DNA of 64,000 bases. Source: an uncultured Collinsella sp. (GTDB lineage: Bacteria > Actinomycetota > Coriobacteriia > Coriobacteriales > Coriobacteriaceae). Under the pieces are notes generated by a model. That model was given only the letters and a program-made list of their open reading frames with translations, made no database searches and was not told the origin of the DNA. Made by a program: the position numbers and the translations under genes. The stretch lies in the NCBI GenBank assembly GCA_902462065.1, contig CABQAK010000001.1:34226-98225 (forward strand), given 5' to 3'. The stretch's first letter is position 1, and each line of letters starts with the position of its first letter. Of the stretch, positions 1-7,898 are shown piece by piece.

Positions 1-356
1 TCAACCTTGGCCCAATCGCCAATATTGCCGGGATTGATGCGCAGCTTGGCAGCACCGGCCTCAACGGCACCAATGGCGAGTTTATGGTTAAAGTGGATAT
101 CGGCGACAATCGGCACCGGAGACTCGGCGCAGATGGTGCGGAAACCCTCAAGTGCGGCCTCGGTGGGCACACTCACGCGCACGATATCGCAGCCAGCCTG
201 CGCCAACGCGCACACCTGCGCAAGCGTTGCCTGGGCATCAGCAGTATCGGTGCAGGTCATAGATTGGACCACCACAGGCGCGCCGCCACCGATCTGCACG
301 CCGCCCACATGCACGGGGCGCGTCAGCTCGCAAGGCAAAGGATGGGATAAAGACAA
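1..356 (-). CDS. ispG: 4-hydroxy-3-methylbut-2-en-1-yl diphosphate synthase, N-terminal part
   Basis: Only the first ~118 codons are in the window; the gene runs off the left edge. IspG is the [4Fe-4S] enzyme that converts MEcPP to HMBPP in the MEP isoprenoid pathway. The translation shows the TIM-barrel start typical of the family: RPVHVGGVQIGGGAPVVVQS, then QSMTCTDTADAQATLAQV, VSVPTEAALEGFR, PIVADIHFNHKLA and LRINPGNIGDWA. The iron-sulfur cysteines lie in the missing C-terminus. I chose TTG at 356, 8 nt after GGGGAG; a GTG at 365 overlaps that site. It lies 14 nt beyond rseP and two genes from dxr, another MEP enzyme, in a conserved operon. Confidence 0.9.
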   Translation of the reverse strand, partial: MSLSHPLPCELTRPVHVGGVQIGGGAPVVVQSMTCTDTADAQATLAQVCALAQAGCDIVRVSVPTEAALEGFRTICAESPVPIVADIHFNHKLAIGAVEAGAAKLRINPGNIGDWAKV

Positions 357-369
357 ACCAAACACTCCC

Positions 370-1731
370 CTACAGAATAAATCGAAGGATGTCGGAACGA
401 AGCATATAGACAAACAGCAGCGCAAAGAGCGCGATGCCCACATAGCTCACAATCGTCTGGACCTTGAGCGGAAGCTCGCGGCCCGCAATCTTTTGAATGA
501 TCTCGATGACCAGCTTGCCGCCATCGAGTGGTGGGATGGGCAGCAGGTTCATAAAGCCAAGCGAGAACGAAATGAGGGCGGCAAACGAAAGGAACGTGGC
601 AGGGCCGGCAGCAGCAGCCTGTGAGGACATAACGCTAATACCCACGATCGAAGAAGACTGATCGAGAATCTCCATCGTATGCTGCGGCTGGAGTAGGCGC
701 ATAACGCCATCCGCCGTCTGTACAACATAGGAGAATGACAGACGCGCCGAGGTGATCGGGTCTAAACGGACCACCTGCATAGAGGCATACACACCCAGGC
801 GCTCGTCCTCTTTGAGCGCAACCGTGGTCGAATGCTGCTTGCCGTCACGCTCGTACTCGATGGCGATATCGTCCTTACCGGCAGCCTTGCCGATGGCATC
901 GTAAACGTCCATCCAGGTAGAGCACGATACTCCGTCAACCGAAAGGATCGCGTCGCCGCCCTCGATACCCGCCTTGGCGGCAATAGACCCCCCGTCAACC
1001 TGACCGATCACGTTGGTATCCATCGGCACGGTGACACCCGCAATGGAATAGATACTCATAAGGAGCAAAAAGCCCGTCAAGATATTGACAATAATGCCCG
1101 CGAGCAGCATAAAGGCGCGCTTGAGAAAGCTCTGGCCAAGATAGGTGTGCGAACGCTCTTGTGCAAGGAACTCGGCCTCGCCGCACGGCAGCTCCCACGC
1201 ATCGCCCTCGGCAGTTGAATGTTCGCGATCGAAACGGCGGCCGTCAAAGGTGGTGTAACCCGCCGCATCTCGCGGCAGCGTCTGATACTTGGTGGGATAG
1301 TAGCTCGGCGAGGGCTTCTCCCCTTCCTCATACCAGGGTGCGATGGAGCCCCAGCCAAGCAACAGGGCGCATGCCTCAAGCACATCCTCCTCGGAAAGCT
1401 CGAGCTCGACAGCAAGGTCGGCCACGGTCACGCGACCATGACGATAGATAGCCGCGAGCACGCGATCGGCACACGAGACGTCGGTCGGATCCATACCGCA
1501 GATGGCAGCGTAGCCACCCAGCAGCAGCGGGGTCACGCCAAACTTGGTTCCAATGCGACGCGACGTGTAATGAATGTCAAAGCGGCACGGCAGGCCCAAA
1601 AAGAACTCGGTCACACGGACGCCGCAGGCACGCGCCGCCAAAAAGTGGCCGCCCTCGTGCAAAAACACGAGGACGGAAAGCATCAGCAGGCCCCAAAAGA
1701 CCGATGAGAGAACGCTCAGAACAGTATCCAT
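370..1731 (-). CDS. rseP: RseP/Rip1-type site-2 intramembrane metalloprotease with a cytosolic insertion
   Basis: An M50 zinc protease that cuts membrane-embedded substrates, in other bacteria anti-sigma factors. Seen: first membrane helix with HEGGH near residue 25, a PDZ domain at about 243-325 (VDGGSIAAKAGIEGGDAIL), and the NLLPIPPLDGGK motif with the third zinc ligand near residue 403, followed by a last helix. Between LLLGGY (about 75) and FLKRAFMLLAGIIVN (about 202) sits an extra ~110 residues. The first half (about 86-132, RVLAAIYRHGRVTVADLAVE) looks like a winged helix. ATG at 1731 is preferred; an in-frame TTG at 1746 directly abuts AAGGA. It follows dxr by 25 nt in the pyrH-to-ispG operon. 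The family call is firm; the role of the insertion is unknown. Confidence 0.92.
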   Translation of the reverse strand: MDTVLSVLSSVFWGLLMLSVLVFLHEGGHFLAARACGVRVTEFFLGLPCRFDIHYTSRRIGTKFGVTPLLLGGYAAICGMDPTDVSCADRVLAAIYRHGRVTVADLAVELELSEEDVLEACALLLGWGSIAPWYEEGEKPSPSYYPTKYQTLPRDAAGYTTFDGRRFDREHSTAEGDAWELPCGEAEFLAQERSHTYLGQSFLKRAFMLLAGIIVNILTGFLLLMSIYSIAGVTVPMDTNVIGQVDGGSIAAKAGIEGGDAILSVDGVSCSTWMDVYDAIGKAAGKDDIAIEYERDGKQHSTTVALKEDERLGVYASMQVVRLDPITSARLSFSYVVQTADGVMRLLQPQHTMEILDQSSSIVGISVMSSQAAAAGPATFLSFAALISFSLGFMNLLPIPPLDGGKLVIEIIQKIAGRELPLKVQTIVSYVGIALFALLFVYMLRSDILRFIL

Positions 1732-1756
1732 AAAACGAAAAAGCAATCCTTATGGG

Positions 1757-2944
1757 TTAGGAACGGGTTGCGGCGAGCACCTGCGCAGCCTTTTCACGCG
1801 CCCACGCATCGATGTCGCGAAGCTGCTCAAACGAATCGACCGCCTGCATATCGTGGGCATCCATGCAGGATTCCACAATGCGATCGATATCGGTAAAGCT
1901 GCAGCTATCGTGCAGGAAGGCATCGACGGCAACCTCGTTGGCGGCATTGAGCACGCACGGCATGGTGCCGCCCGTCTTGCCGGCACGCTCGGCCAGTGCC
2001 AGACAGCGGAAGGTATCCATGTCGGCAGCATCAAACGTGAGCTGCCCCAGCTCGCGAAAATCGATACGAGGCGCCGGGGTATCCCAACGCTCGGGATACG
2101 AGAACGCGAACTGGATGGGAATACGCATGTCGGAAGCACCGAGATGCGCCATCACGGAGCCGTCGGCAAACTCGACCATAGAGTGAATCTTGGACTGACG
2201 CTGCACGACCACGTTAATGAAATCGAGGTCGCAGTTAAACAGGTGCATGGCCTCGATGCGCTCCAGGCCCTTGTTCATGAGGGTGGCGGAGTCGATGGTG
2301 ATCTTGGCACCCATGGCCCACGTGGGATGTGCGAGGGCATCGGCACGCGTCACGCGATTGAGCTCGTCGCGCGTGCGGCCAAAGAACGGACCGCCCGAGC
2401 AGGTGAGCCAAATGCAGTGGGCCTCGCGCGGGTTCTCACCCAGATAGCACTGGTAGATGGCGGAATGCTCAGAGTCAACTGGAATAAGCTGGCCCGGTTG
2501 CGCCAACGGCATAAGCAAGTCGCCACCGACGACGAGGGACTCCTTGTTGGCAAGGGCAAGGCGCTTATTCGAGGTCAAGGCCGCATGGCTCGCCTCGAGA
2601 CCGGCGGCGCCCACAATAGCGACAAGCACGCAGTCGACATCGTCGCGACGCGCGAGCTCGCAAACCGCCTGCGCGCCAACGCCGAGCTTCGTTCCCTCGG
2701 GCAACTCCTGCAGCACGGCATCATCGCCATGAGCGACATCGGCCACGGCAACCGCCGAAACCGAGAACTCGCGGGCAGCGGCAACGAGCTCGAGGGTACT
2801 GGAGTTAACGGACAGCGCCGTCACCTGCAGGCAATCGGCATGCTGGCGGCACACATCGAGCGCCTGGGTGCCGATAGAGCCCGTACAACCCAGGATGGCA
2901 ACGCGAAGGCGTCCATCGGGGCCATACGTCGTCTGGAAGGACAT
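1757..2944 (-). CDS. dxr: 1-deoxy-D-xylulose 5-phosphate reductoisomerase
   Basis: Catalyses the committed NADPH-dependent step of the MEP pathway, DXP to MEP. The 395-residue length is normal. Visible are the dinucleotide site VAILGCTGSIGTQ (about 15-27), LANKESLVVGG, the metal/substrate segment PVDSEHSAIYQ, LTCSGGPFF and the flexible-loop region WAMGAKITIDSATLMNKGLE. The C-terminal helical domain (NAANEVAVDAFL) is complete. ATG at 2944 overlaps the cdsA stop as TAATG, which points to translational coupling. Confident assignment. Confidence 0.97.
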   Translation of the reverse strand: MSFQTTYGPDGRLRVAILGCTGSIGTQALDVCRQHADCLQVTALSVNSSTLELVAAAREFSVSAVAVADVAHGDDAVLQELPEGTKLGVGAQAVCELARRDDVDCVLVAIVGAAGLEASHAALTSNKRLALANKESLVVGGDLLMPLAQPGQLIPVDSEHSAIYQCYLGENPREAHCIWLTCSGGPFFGRTRDELNRVTRADALAHPTWAMGAKITIDSATLMNKGLERIEAMHLFNCDLDFINVVVQRQSKIHSMVEFADGSVMAHLGASDMRIPIQFAFSYPERWDTPAPRIDFRELGQLTFDAADMDTFRCLALAERAGKTGGTMPCVLNAANEVAVDAFLHDSCSFTDIDRIVESCMDAHDMQAVDSFEQLRDIDAWAREKAAQVLAATRS

Positions 2945-3858
2945 TACAGCACGCCTCCGATCATCAGCAACAGCTGTGCGGTGATGCAGCCGAAGATAAG
3001 CGAATCGCTACGATCGAGCATTCCGCCGTGGCCCGGGATAAGGTTGCCGGAATCCTTGACGCCCACACCGCGCTTGATGCGCGACTCGATAAGGTCGCCG
3101 ATAACGCCCAGAATGGACACGACCACGCCGCACAGCAGCGCATAGGGCAGGCTGAGCTTGTAGAAGTGCGTCGCCCACAGGATGAGCCAAATCAAAACCG
3201 AGCCCAGGATGCCGCCAACAAACCCCTCCCAGCTCTTTTTGGGAGAGATCTTGGGAACCATCTTGTGTTTGCCGATACGGCTGCCCACGATGTAGGCAAA
3301 CGAATCGGAGACCCAAAGGGACGCGCAAACGCCCACTGAAAGCAGGGCGCCGGCAAAACCGGGCACGGCATCGCGCAGCAGCACGATAGCCGACAGCATA
3401 AAGCCAGTGTAGATGGGACCCATGAGCGTCACGGCCACATCAGAGATGCGGGTACGCGGCGACCAAACATACCAAATGCCCACAGCGAGCATCAGGGCAA
3501 AAAGCAGGGCATTCAGCAACATCGAATCGCCCAACGCCGACAGCGGAAAGAGTACGGCGGCAGCGATACCCATGCGCTCGTTAGCCATCTTGCCATCGAG
3601 CCTCGTCATACGGAAAAACTCATAGCAGCACAGACCGCTCATGACAGAAACAAAGATGGCCGTGGGCACGATACCCAAAACCAGGCACAGGATAAAGACA
3701 ACGGCGTAGACGATACCGGCGGCGGCACGGGTGATAAAGCCCGCCAGCCACGAACCGGTGCCGCTCTTTGCTGCAGGTGCTCCCGCAGTGGCAGCCTTGC
3801 GCGCAGGCGCCGCGGAAACTGGCGTCTTGGGAGCAGATGCCTTGGGACGATCGGACAC
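2944..3858 (-). CDS. cdsA: Phosphatidate cytidylyltransferase (CDP-diglyceride synthase)
   Basis: Integral membrane enzyme making CDP-diacylglycerol from phosphatidate and CTP. The first ~40 residues are Ala/Pro/Lys-rich and probably disordered (KASAPKTPVSAAPARKAA); then about eight hydrophobic segments follow. The CDS signature is clear near the C-terminus: VIGDLIESRIKRGVGVKDSG followed by LIPGHGGMLDRSDSL, and KSWEGFVGG earlier. The start is GTG at 3858, 7 nt after GAGGAGG. It sits between uppS and dxr, a standard bacterial order. Confidence 0.96.
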   Translation of the reverse strand: MSDRPKASAPKTPVSAAPARKAATAGAPAAKSGTGSWLAGFITRAAAGIVYAVVFILCLVLGIVPTAIFVSVMSGLCCYEFFRMTRLDGKMANERMGIAAAVLFPLSALGDSMLLNALLFALMLAVGIWYVWSPRTRISDVAVTLMGPIYTGFMLSAIVLLRDAVPGFAGALLSVGVCASLWVSDSFAYIVGSRIGKHKMVPKISPKKSWEGFVGGILGSVLIWLILWATHFYKLSLPYALLCGVVVSILGVIGDLIESRIKRGVGVKDSGNLIPGHGGMLDRSDSLIFGCITAQLLLMIGGVL

Positions 3859-3860
3859 GA

Positions 3861-4655
3861 TTAAGCCTCCTCGGTCTTGCTCAGTCCACCAAACCTACGG
3901 TCACGGCCCTGATAGGCCAAAATGGCGTCGACAAGGCCCCAACGATCAAAGTCGGGCCAATAGGTATCGGTGACGTAGAATTCGGAATAAGCCACCTGCC
4001 ACAGCAGATAGTTCGAAAGGCGCAGCTCACCAGAGGTGCGAATCACAAGTTCGGGATCGGGAAGACCGGCGGTATAGAGGCGGGAAGCCACCATGTCGTC
4101 ATCAATTGCGGCAGGATCGATCTTACCGGCGGCAGCGTCGGATGCGATCTGACGGACAGCGCGGGTAATCTCGGCACGCGCGCCGTAGTTGACGGCAAGC
4201 GCCAGCGTCATACCGGTGTGATCGGCGCACTCGGCAAGACCGCGCTCAAAAACGTCGCGAGTCTTCTTGGGCAGCGCGGAAATGTCACCCAAAAAGACTA
4301 CGCGCACATTTTCGCGCTTCAGAAGCGGCAGCTCGTCGATAAACGTCTTGGCAAACAGGTGCATCAGAACGTTGACTTCGTGCTGCGGTCGATTCCAGTT
4401 TTCGGTCGAAAATGCATAGGCCGAAAGCACGTCGACGCCCAGGCGCACGCAGGCGGTAATGATCTCGCGCAGCGAGACGATACCCGCCTTGTGGCCCTCA
4501 GTGCGTGCAAGACCGCGCGACGTGGCCCAACGACCGTTGCCGTCCATGATGCACGAGATATGGTGCGGAATGTTATTGAGGTCAAGGTCGGAAAAACCGA
4601 CGCCCGCAGGGGCGTCGGCAAAGTACTCGACCAGTTTATGCTCGTCGTATTGCAC
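3861..4655 (-). CDS. uppS: Isoprenyl transferase (undecaprenyl diphosphate synthase)
   Basis: Cis-prenyltransferase that extends farnesyl diphosphate with IPP to the C55 lipid carrier for peptidoglycan and surface polymers. At 264 residues it has the family landmarks: the catalytic Asp in CIMDGNGRWA (about 36-45), GHKAGIVSLREI, AFSTENWNRP, LALAVNYGARAEI, and the C-terminal PDPELVIRTSGELRLSNYLL and EFYVTDTYWPDF. The start is GTG at 4655, directly after the frr stop, with only a weak Shine-Dalgarno, so it probably depends on coupling to frr. Its product links the isoprenoid genes of this operon to envelope synthesis. Confidence 0.96.
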   Translation of the reverse strand: MQYDEHKLVEYFADAPAGVGFSDLDLNNIPHHISCIMDGNGRWATSRGLARTEGHKAGIVSLREIITACVRLGVDVLSAYAFSTENWNRPQHEVNVLMHLFAKTFIDELPLLKRENVRVVFLGDISALPKKTRDVFERGLAECADHTGMTLALAVNYGARAEITRAVRQIASDAAAGKIDPAAIDDDMVASRLYTAGLPDPELVIRTSGELRLSNYLLWQVAYSEFYVTDTYWPDFDRWGLVDAILAYQGRDRRFGGLSKTEEA

Positions 4656-4656
4656 C

Positions 4657-5193
4657 TTAGATCTCCATGACCTCGGCTTCTTTTTCCTTCAGAAGCTCCT
4701 CGACCTTGGCGACATACTCATCGGTGTGCTTCTGGACCTTGGCCTGCTCGCGACGGACATCGTCCTCGGTGAGCTCCTCATCGCGCTCGAGCTTGTTGTT
4801 GAAGTCGCGACGGATGTTACGGATAGACACCTTGGCCTGCTCGGCGTACTCGCGGCACTCCTTGACGAGTTCGCGACGGCGCTCCTCAGTGGGGGCCGGG
4901 AACGGCAGACGAACGACGGTGCCATCGGAGTTGGGGGTAATGCCCAGATCGGAAGCGCCGATGGCCTTGACGATAGCGTTGATGAGCGCCTTGTCCCACG
5001 GCTCGATGAGCAGCATGTGAGCCTCGGGGGTCTTGACGGCGGCAACCTGCGTGACCGGCGTGGGAACACCGTAATAATCAACGGTGATGTCGGACAGAAT
5101 GTTGGCGTTGGCGCGACCGGTACGGACCTTGGAGAAGTTATGCTTGAGGGACTCGAGCGACTTGTCCATATGGGCGGTGATGTTCTCTGCCAT
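4657..5193 (-). CDS. frr: Ribosome recycling factor
   Basis: Splits post-termination ribosomes together with EF-G. 178 residues, slightly short of the common 185. The N-terminal long helix and the core motif SLKHNFSKVRTGRANANIL (about 15-33) are present, followed by VDYYGVPTPVTQVA and LLIEPWDKALI; the C-terminal charged helices (RRDFNNKLERDEELTEDDVR) close the coiled-coil domain. ATG at 5193 lies 2 nt after the pyrH stop, the near-universal pyrH-frr pairing. Confidence 0.97.
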   Translation of the reverse strand: MAENITAHMDKSLESLKHNFSKVRTGRANANILSDITVDYYGVPTPVTQVAAVKTPEAHMLLIEPWDKALINAIVKAIGASDLGITPNSDGTVVRLPFPAPTEERRRELVKECREYAEQAKVSIRNIRRDFNNKLERDEELTEDDVRREQAKVQKHTDEYVAKVEELLKEKEAEVMEI

Positions 5194-5195
5194 GC

Positions 5196-5918
5196 TTAAT
5201 CCTCCTGATAGACGAGCGTGCCGACGGGCTCACCCGCGAGCGCGCGCTTGACGGTGTCCTCGCCATCGATGTTGAGGACCAAAATCGGCATACGGTTATC
5301 CTGGCACAGTGCCGTAGCCGTGGAATCCATAACCTGCAGACCACGGACGAGAACCTCGTGATAGGTAATCTTGTCAAAACGGACGGCATCGGCGCACTTG
5401 ACGGGATCCTTGTCGTAGATGCCGTCAACCTTGGTGGCTTTAATCAGAATCTCGGCGCCGATCTCGCACGCACGAAGAGCCGCGGCGGTGTCGGTCGTAA
5501 AGTACGGATTGCCCGAACCGGCGGCAAAAATAACGACGTTGCCCTTGGAAAGGTGGTTGATGGCGCGACGGCGAATATAGGGCTCGCAGATCTCGTTCAT
5601 CTGGATAGCGCTCATCACACGGCAGGGAACGTCGTTATGCTCGAAAGCATCCTGCAGGGCGAGCGCGTTCATAACGGTCGCGAGCATGCCCATGTAGTCG
5701 GCCTGAGCACGCTCCATGCCACCGGCAGCGCCTGCCATGCCGCGGAAAATATTACCGCCGCCGACAACGACGCCGACCTCATGGCCAACGGCGAGCAGCT
5801 CCTTGACCTGCTTGGCAAGATGATCGGTAACCTTGGGGTCGATGCCATATTGGCCGTCGCCCATCAGCGCTTCGCCGGAAAGCTTAAGAAGCACTCGTTT
5901 ATATCGGATGTCGGACAA
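5196..5918 (-). CDS. pyrH: UMP kinase
   Basis: Amino acid kinase family enzyme, UMP to UDP. 240 residues with LLKLSGEALMG (about 10-20), GVVVGGGNIFRG (about 48-59), the UMP-site AAGSGNPYFTTDTAAALRA (about 134-152) and the ATP-side segment LIKATKVDGIYDKDP. The start is TTG at 5918, 6 nt after AAAGGAGG, the best ribosome site around. It is the first gene of the pyrH-frr-uppS-cdsA-dxr-rseP-ispG run and is separated from tsf by a terminator; no convincing promoter of its own was identified in the 120-bp gap. Confidence 0.97.
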   Translation of the reverse strand: MSDIRYKRVLLKLSGEALMGDGQYGIDPKVTDHLAKQVKELLAVGHEVGVVVGGGNIFRGMAGAAGGMERAQADYMGMLATVMNALALQDAFEHNDVPCRVMSAIQMNEICEPYIRRRAINHLSKGNVVIFAAGSGNPYFTTDTAAALRACEIGAEILIKATKVDGIYDKDPVKCADAVRFDKITYHEVLVRGLQVMDSTATALCQDNRMPILVLNIDGEDTVKRALAGEPVGTLVYQED

Positions 5919-5958
5919 AGCGATCCTCCTTTAATTAGACTCTCAATATGATATCAAA

Positions 5959-5974
5959 GGCTCTGATAAGAGCC
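5959..5974 (-). other. Small hairpin between the tsf terminator and pyrH
   Basis: Six-base stem GGCTCT/AGAGCC with a GATA loop (plus-strand reading), 4 nt downstream of the tsf terminator T-run on the minus strand and followed by TTTGAT. It may be a weak second terminator for rpsB-tsf or part of the pyrH leader. Confidence 0.35.
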
Positions 5975-5977
5975 ATG

Positions 5978-6012
5978 AAAAAGCAGGCTGTGAGTAAAAC
6001 CCACAGCCTGCT
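5978..6012 (-). terminator. Rho-independent terminator after rpsB-tsf
   Basis: Perfect 11-bp stem (AGCAGGCTGTG with CACAGCCTGCT), a 9-nt loop and, on the minus strand, TTTT immediately after. It lies 24 nt beyond the tsf stop and separates rpsB-tsf from pyrH. Confidence 0.9.
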
Positions 6013-6035
6013 CATTACCAGCTACAAGAGCTTAT

Positions 6036-6905
6036 TTACTCGCCACGGACCAGACGGTCAAAGGCAACGACGGTAATGGTGTCGCCGAGCTCCTTGGAGA
6101 CCTGCTCAGCGTACTTCTTGATGGTGAGGGAGCTGTCCTTGATGAACTCCTGCTCGGTGAGCACGGACTGCTTGTAGAACTTCTCCAGACGGCCAACAGC
6201 CATCTTCTCCTGGATAGCCTCGGGCTTGCCGGACTCGGCAGCCTGGGCCATGTAGATCTGCTTCTCGTGCTCGACGGTCTCGGCCGGAACCTGATCGCGG
6301 GTAGCGCAGATCGGGGCGACGGCGGCAACCTGAAGGGCAACGTCGTGAGAGAAGGTCTTGAAGGACTCAGCCTGAGCGGTCTCGGCCTTCTCGAAGGCGA
6401 ACTCGACGAGGACGCCGATCTTACCACCCATGTGGATGTAAGAAGCGAGCGCGCCGTTCTCGGCCTTGCGGGCAGCGAAGCGGGAGATCTTCATGTTCTC
6501 GCCCATGATGTGAATCATCTCGGTGAGCTCGGAGGAAACGGTCTCCTCGCCCATCGGCTTCTCGAGCAGAGCGTCGACGTCAGCAGGCTCGGTGGTAGCG
6601 ACAACCTCAGCGACCTTAGAAGCAAAGCCGGTGAACTTGGCGTTGGAGCCAACGAAGTCGGTCTCGCAGGAGAGCTCGAGCAGAGCACCGGTCTTGCCAT
6701 CCTCGGAGACGAACGCGGCGACAGCGCCCTCGTTGGTCTCACGGCCAGCCTTCTTGGCAGCCTTGGCAAGGCCGTTCTTACGCAGAACGTCGACAGCGGC
6801 GTCCATGTCGCCGTCAGCCTCGACGAGAGCCTTCTTGCACTCCATCATCGGGGAGTCGGTCATCTCGCGGAGCTGCTTGACCATAGCGGCGGTAATCTGG
6901 GCCAT
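6036..6905 (-). CDS. tsf: Translation elongation factor Ts
   Basis: Nucleotide exchange factor for EF-Tu. 289 residues. The N-terminal UBA-like domain MAQITAAMVKQLREMTDSP and MMECKKALVEADGDMDAAVD is canonical, followed by RETNEGAVAAF, the core motif LSCETDFV, and in the second half HMGGKIGVLVEFAFE and the dimerisation/coiled-coil part. ATG at 6905 follows GAAAGGAACCACA; an in-frame ATG 15 nt upstream lacks a ribosome site. It is the second gene of rpsB-tsf, 45 nt after rpsB, and its codon use is strongly biased, as expected for an abundant protein. Confidence 0.97.
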   Translation of the reverse strand: MAQITAAMVKQLREMTDSPMMECKKALVEADGDMDAAVDVLRKNGLAKAAKKAGRETNEGAVAAFVSEDGKTGALLELSCETDFVGSNAKFTGFASKVAEVVATTEPADVDALLEKPMGEETVSSELTEMIHIMGENMKISRFAARKAENGALASYIHMGGKIGVLVEFAFEKAETAQAESFKTFSHDVALQVAAVAPICATRDQVPAETVEHEKQIYMAQAAESGKPEAIQEKMAVGRLEKFYKQSVLTEQEFIKDSSLTIKKYAEQVSKELGDTITVVAFDRLVRGE

Positions 6906-6950
6906 TGTGGTTCCTTTCAAAGAGATGAAAAAGAATTAACTAAGACTGAT

Positions 6951-7679
6951 CTACTCGGCCTTGGGCTCAGCGGCCATCTCGGCCTCGGAGACCTGCTCCT
7001 TGCCGGAGCCAGCGAGGCAGGCGTCAGCCATGAGCTCGCACATAAGGGTGACAGCGGAGATAGCGTCATCGTTGCAGGGGATGCCGTACTCGACCTCGTC
7101 GGGATCGGAGTTGGTGTCGATCAGAGCGACGACGGGGATGTTCAGGCGCTGAGCCTCCTTGATGGCGTTCTCCTCGCGCTTGGTGTCGATGACGAAGAGA
7201 GCCTGGGGCAGACCCTTCATGTCGCGGGCACCACCGAGGTTGGTCTGGAGCTTGGTGAGCTCCTTGCCGAGAACAGCCTGCTCCTTCTTGGGGAGCACTG
7301 CCATGCGGCCGTCCTCGACCATGGCCTCGAGCTCCTCCATGCGGTTGATGCGGGAGCGGATGGTGACGAAGTTGGTCAGCATACCGCCGAGCCAACGCTG
7401 GTTGATGTAAGGCATGTTGGCGCGCTCAGCAGCGTTCTTGACGGCCTCCTGAGCCTGCTTCTTGGTGCCGACGAACAGCACATTGCCGCCCTTGGCGACG
7501 TTCTTGACGAAGGTGTAGGCCTGATCGGCGTCGAGGATGGTCTGCTTGAGGTCGAGGATGTAGATGCCGTTGCGCTCACCGAAGATGAACGGCTTCATCT
7601 TGGGGTTCCAGCGACGGGTCTGGTGACCGAAGTGGCAGCCGGCCTCGAGCAGGGTGCGGATATTAATCTTGGTAGCCAT
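6951..7679 (-). CDS. rpsB: 30S ribosomal protein S2
   Basis: Small-subunit protein of 242 residues. Landmarks: LLEAGCHFGHQTRRWNPKMK (about 10-29), FIFGERNGIYILDLKQT, VLFVGTKKQAQEAV, INQRWLGGMLTNF and ALIDTNSDPDEVEYGIPCND. The C-terminal tail after about residue 220 is acidic and Ala-rich. ATG at 7679 is 6 nt after AGGAGG. It has its own promoter about 140 nt upstream and a structured leader, and is co-transcribed with tsf. Confidence 0.98.
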   Translation of the reverse strand: MATKINIRTLLEAGCHFGHQTRRWNPKMKPFIFGERNGIYILDLKQTILDADQAYTFVKNVAKGGNVLFVGTKKQAQEAVKNAAERANMPYINQRWLGGMLTNFVTIRSRINRMEELEAMVEDGRMAVLPKKEQAVLGKELTKLQTNLGGARDMKGLPQALFVIDTKREENAIKEAQRLNIPVVALIDTNSDPDEVEYGIPCNDDAISAVTLMCELMADACLAGSGKEQVSEAEMAAEPKAE

Positions 7680-7728
7680 GTTAAACCTCCTGTGGTTTGC
7701 CTCCGCGCGGGGTCATCCTCCAAAACCA

Positions 7729-7757
7729 ACCCGGACATGTGCTACCAAAGCCCGGGC
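7729..7757 (-). promoter_or_regulatory. Stem-loop in the rpsB 5' leader
   Basis: In the minus-strand transcript GCCCGGGC pairs with GTCCGGGT (8 bp, two G-U pairs) around a 13-nt loop TTTGGTAGCACAT. It sits 49 nt upstream of the rpsB start inside a leader of about 135 nt. S2 autoregulates rpsB in other bacteria; a similar role here is inference. Confidence 0.45.
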
Positions 7758-7820
7758 ACCACGGTATGAAGTAGCCGCGCGTGCGTGATAAAAACATGTT
7801 GCCGTGAAGCAACCCGATGA

Positions 7821-7849
7821 ATGATAGCAGGAATGCTTCTTCCTGCCAA
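7821..7849 (-). promoter_or_regulatory. Promoter of rpsB-tsf
   Basis: On the minus strand TTGGCA (-35), 17 nt, TATCAT (-10), in the 219-bp gap between the xer-type recombinase stop and rpsB. The predicted start near 7814 gives a leader of about 135 nt. Confidence 0.65.
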
Positions 7850-7898
7850 CCCGCAATCAAAACCACACACCTGAGTGCGGCGCGGGACGTCCCAGCCA

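Noticed and set aside
1574..3145. 523-codon plus-strand frame opposite dxr
   Set aside because: Composition is an antisense shadow of a clearly conserved gene; no domain, no ribosome site.
5919..5985. Promoter for pyrH
   Set aside because: Several AT-rich hexamers but no -35/-10 pair with proper spacing.
6267..7769. 500-codon plus-strand frame opposite tsf and rpsB
   Set aside because: Repetitive Leu/Gly/Val shadow caused by strong codon bias in two ribosomal-operon genes.
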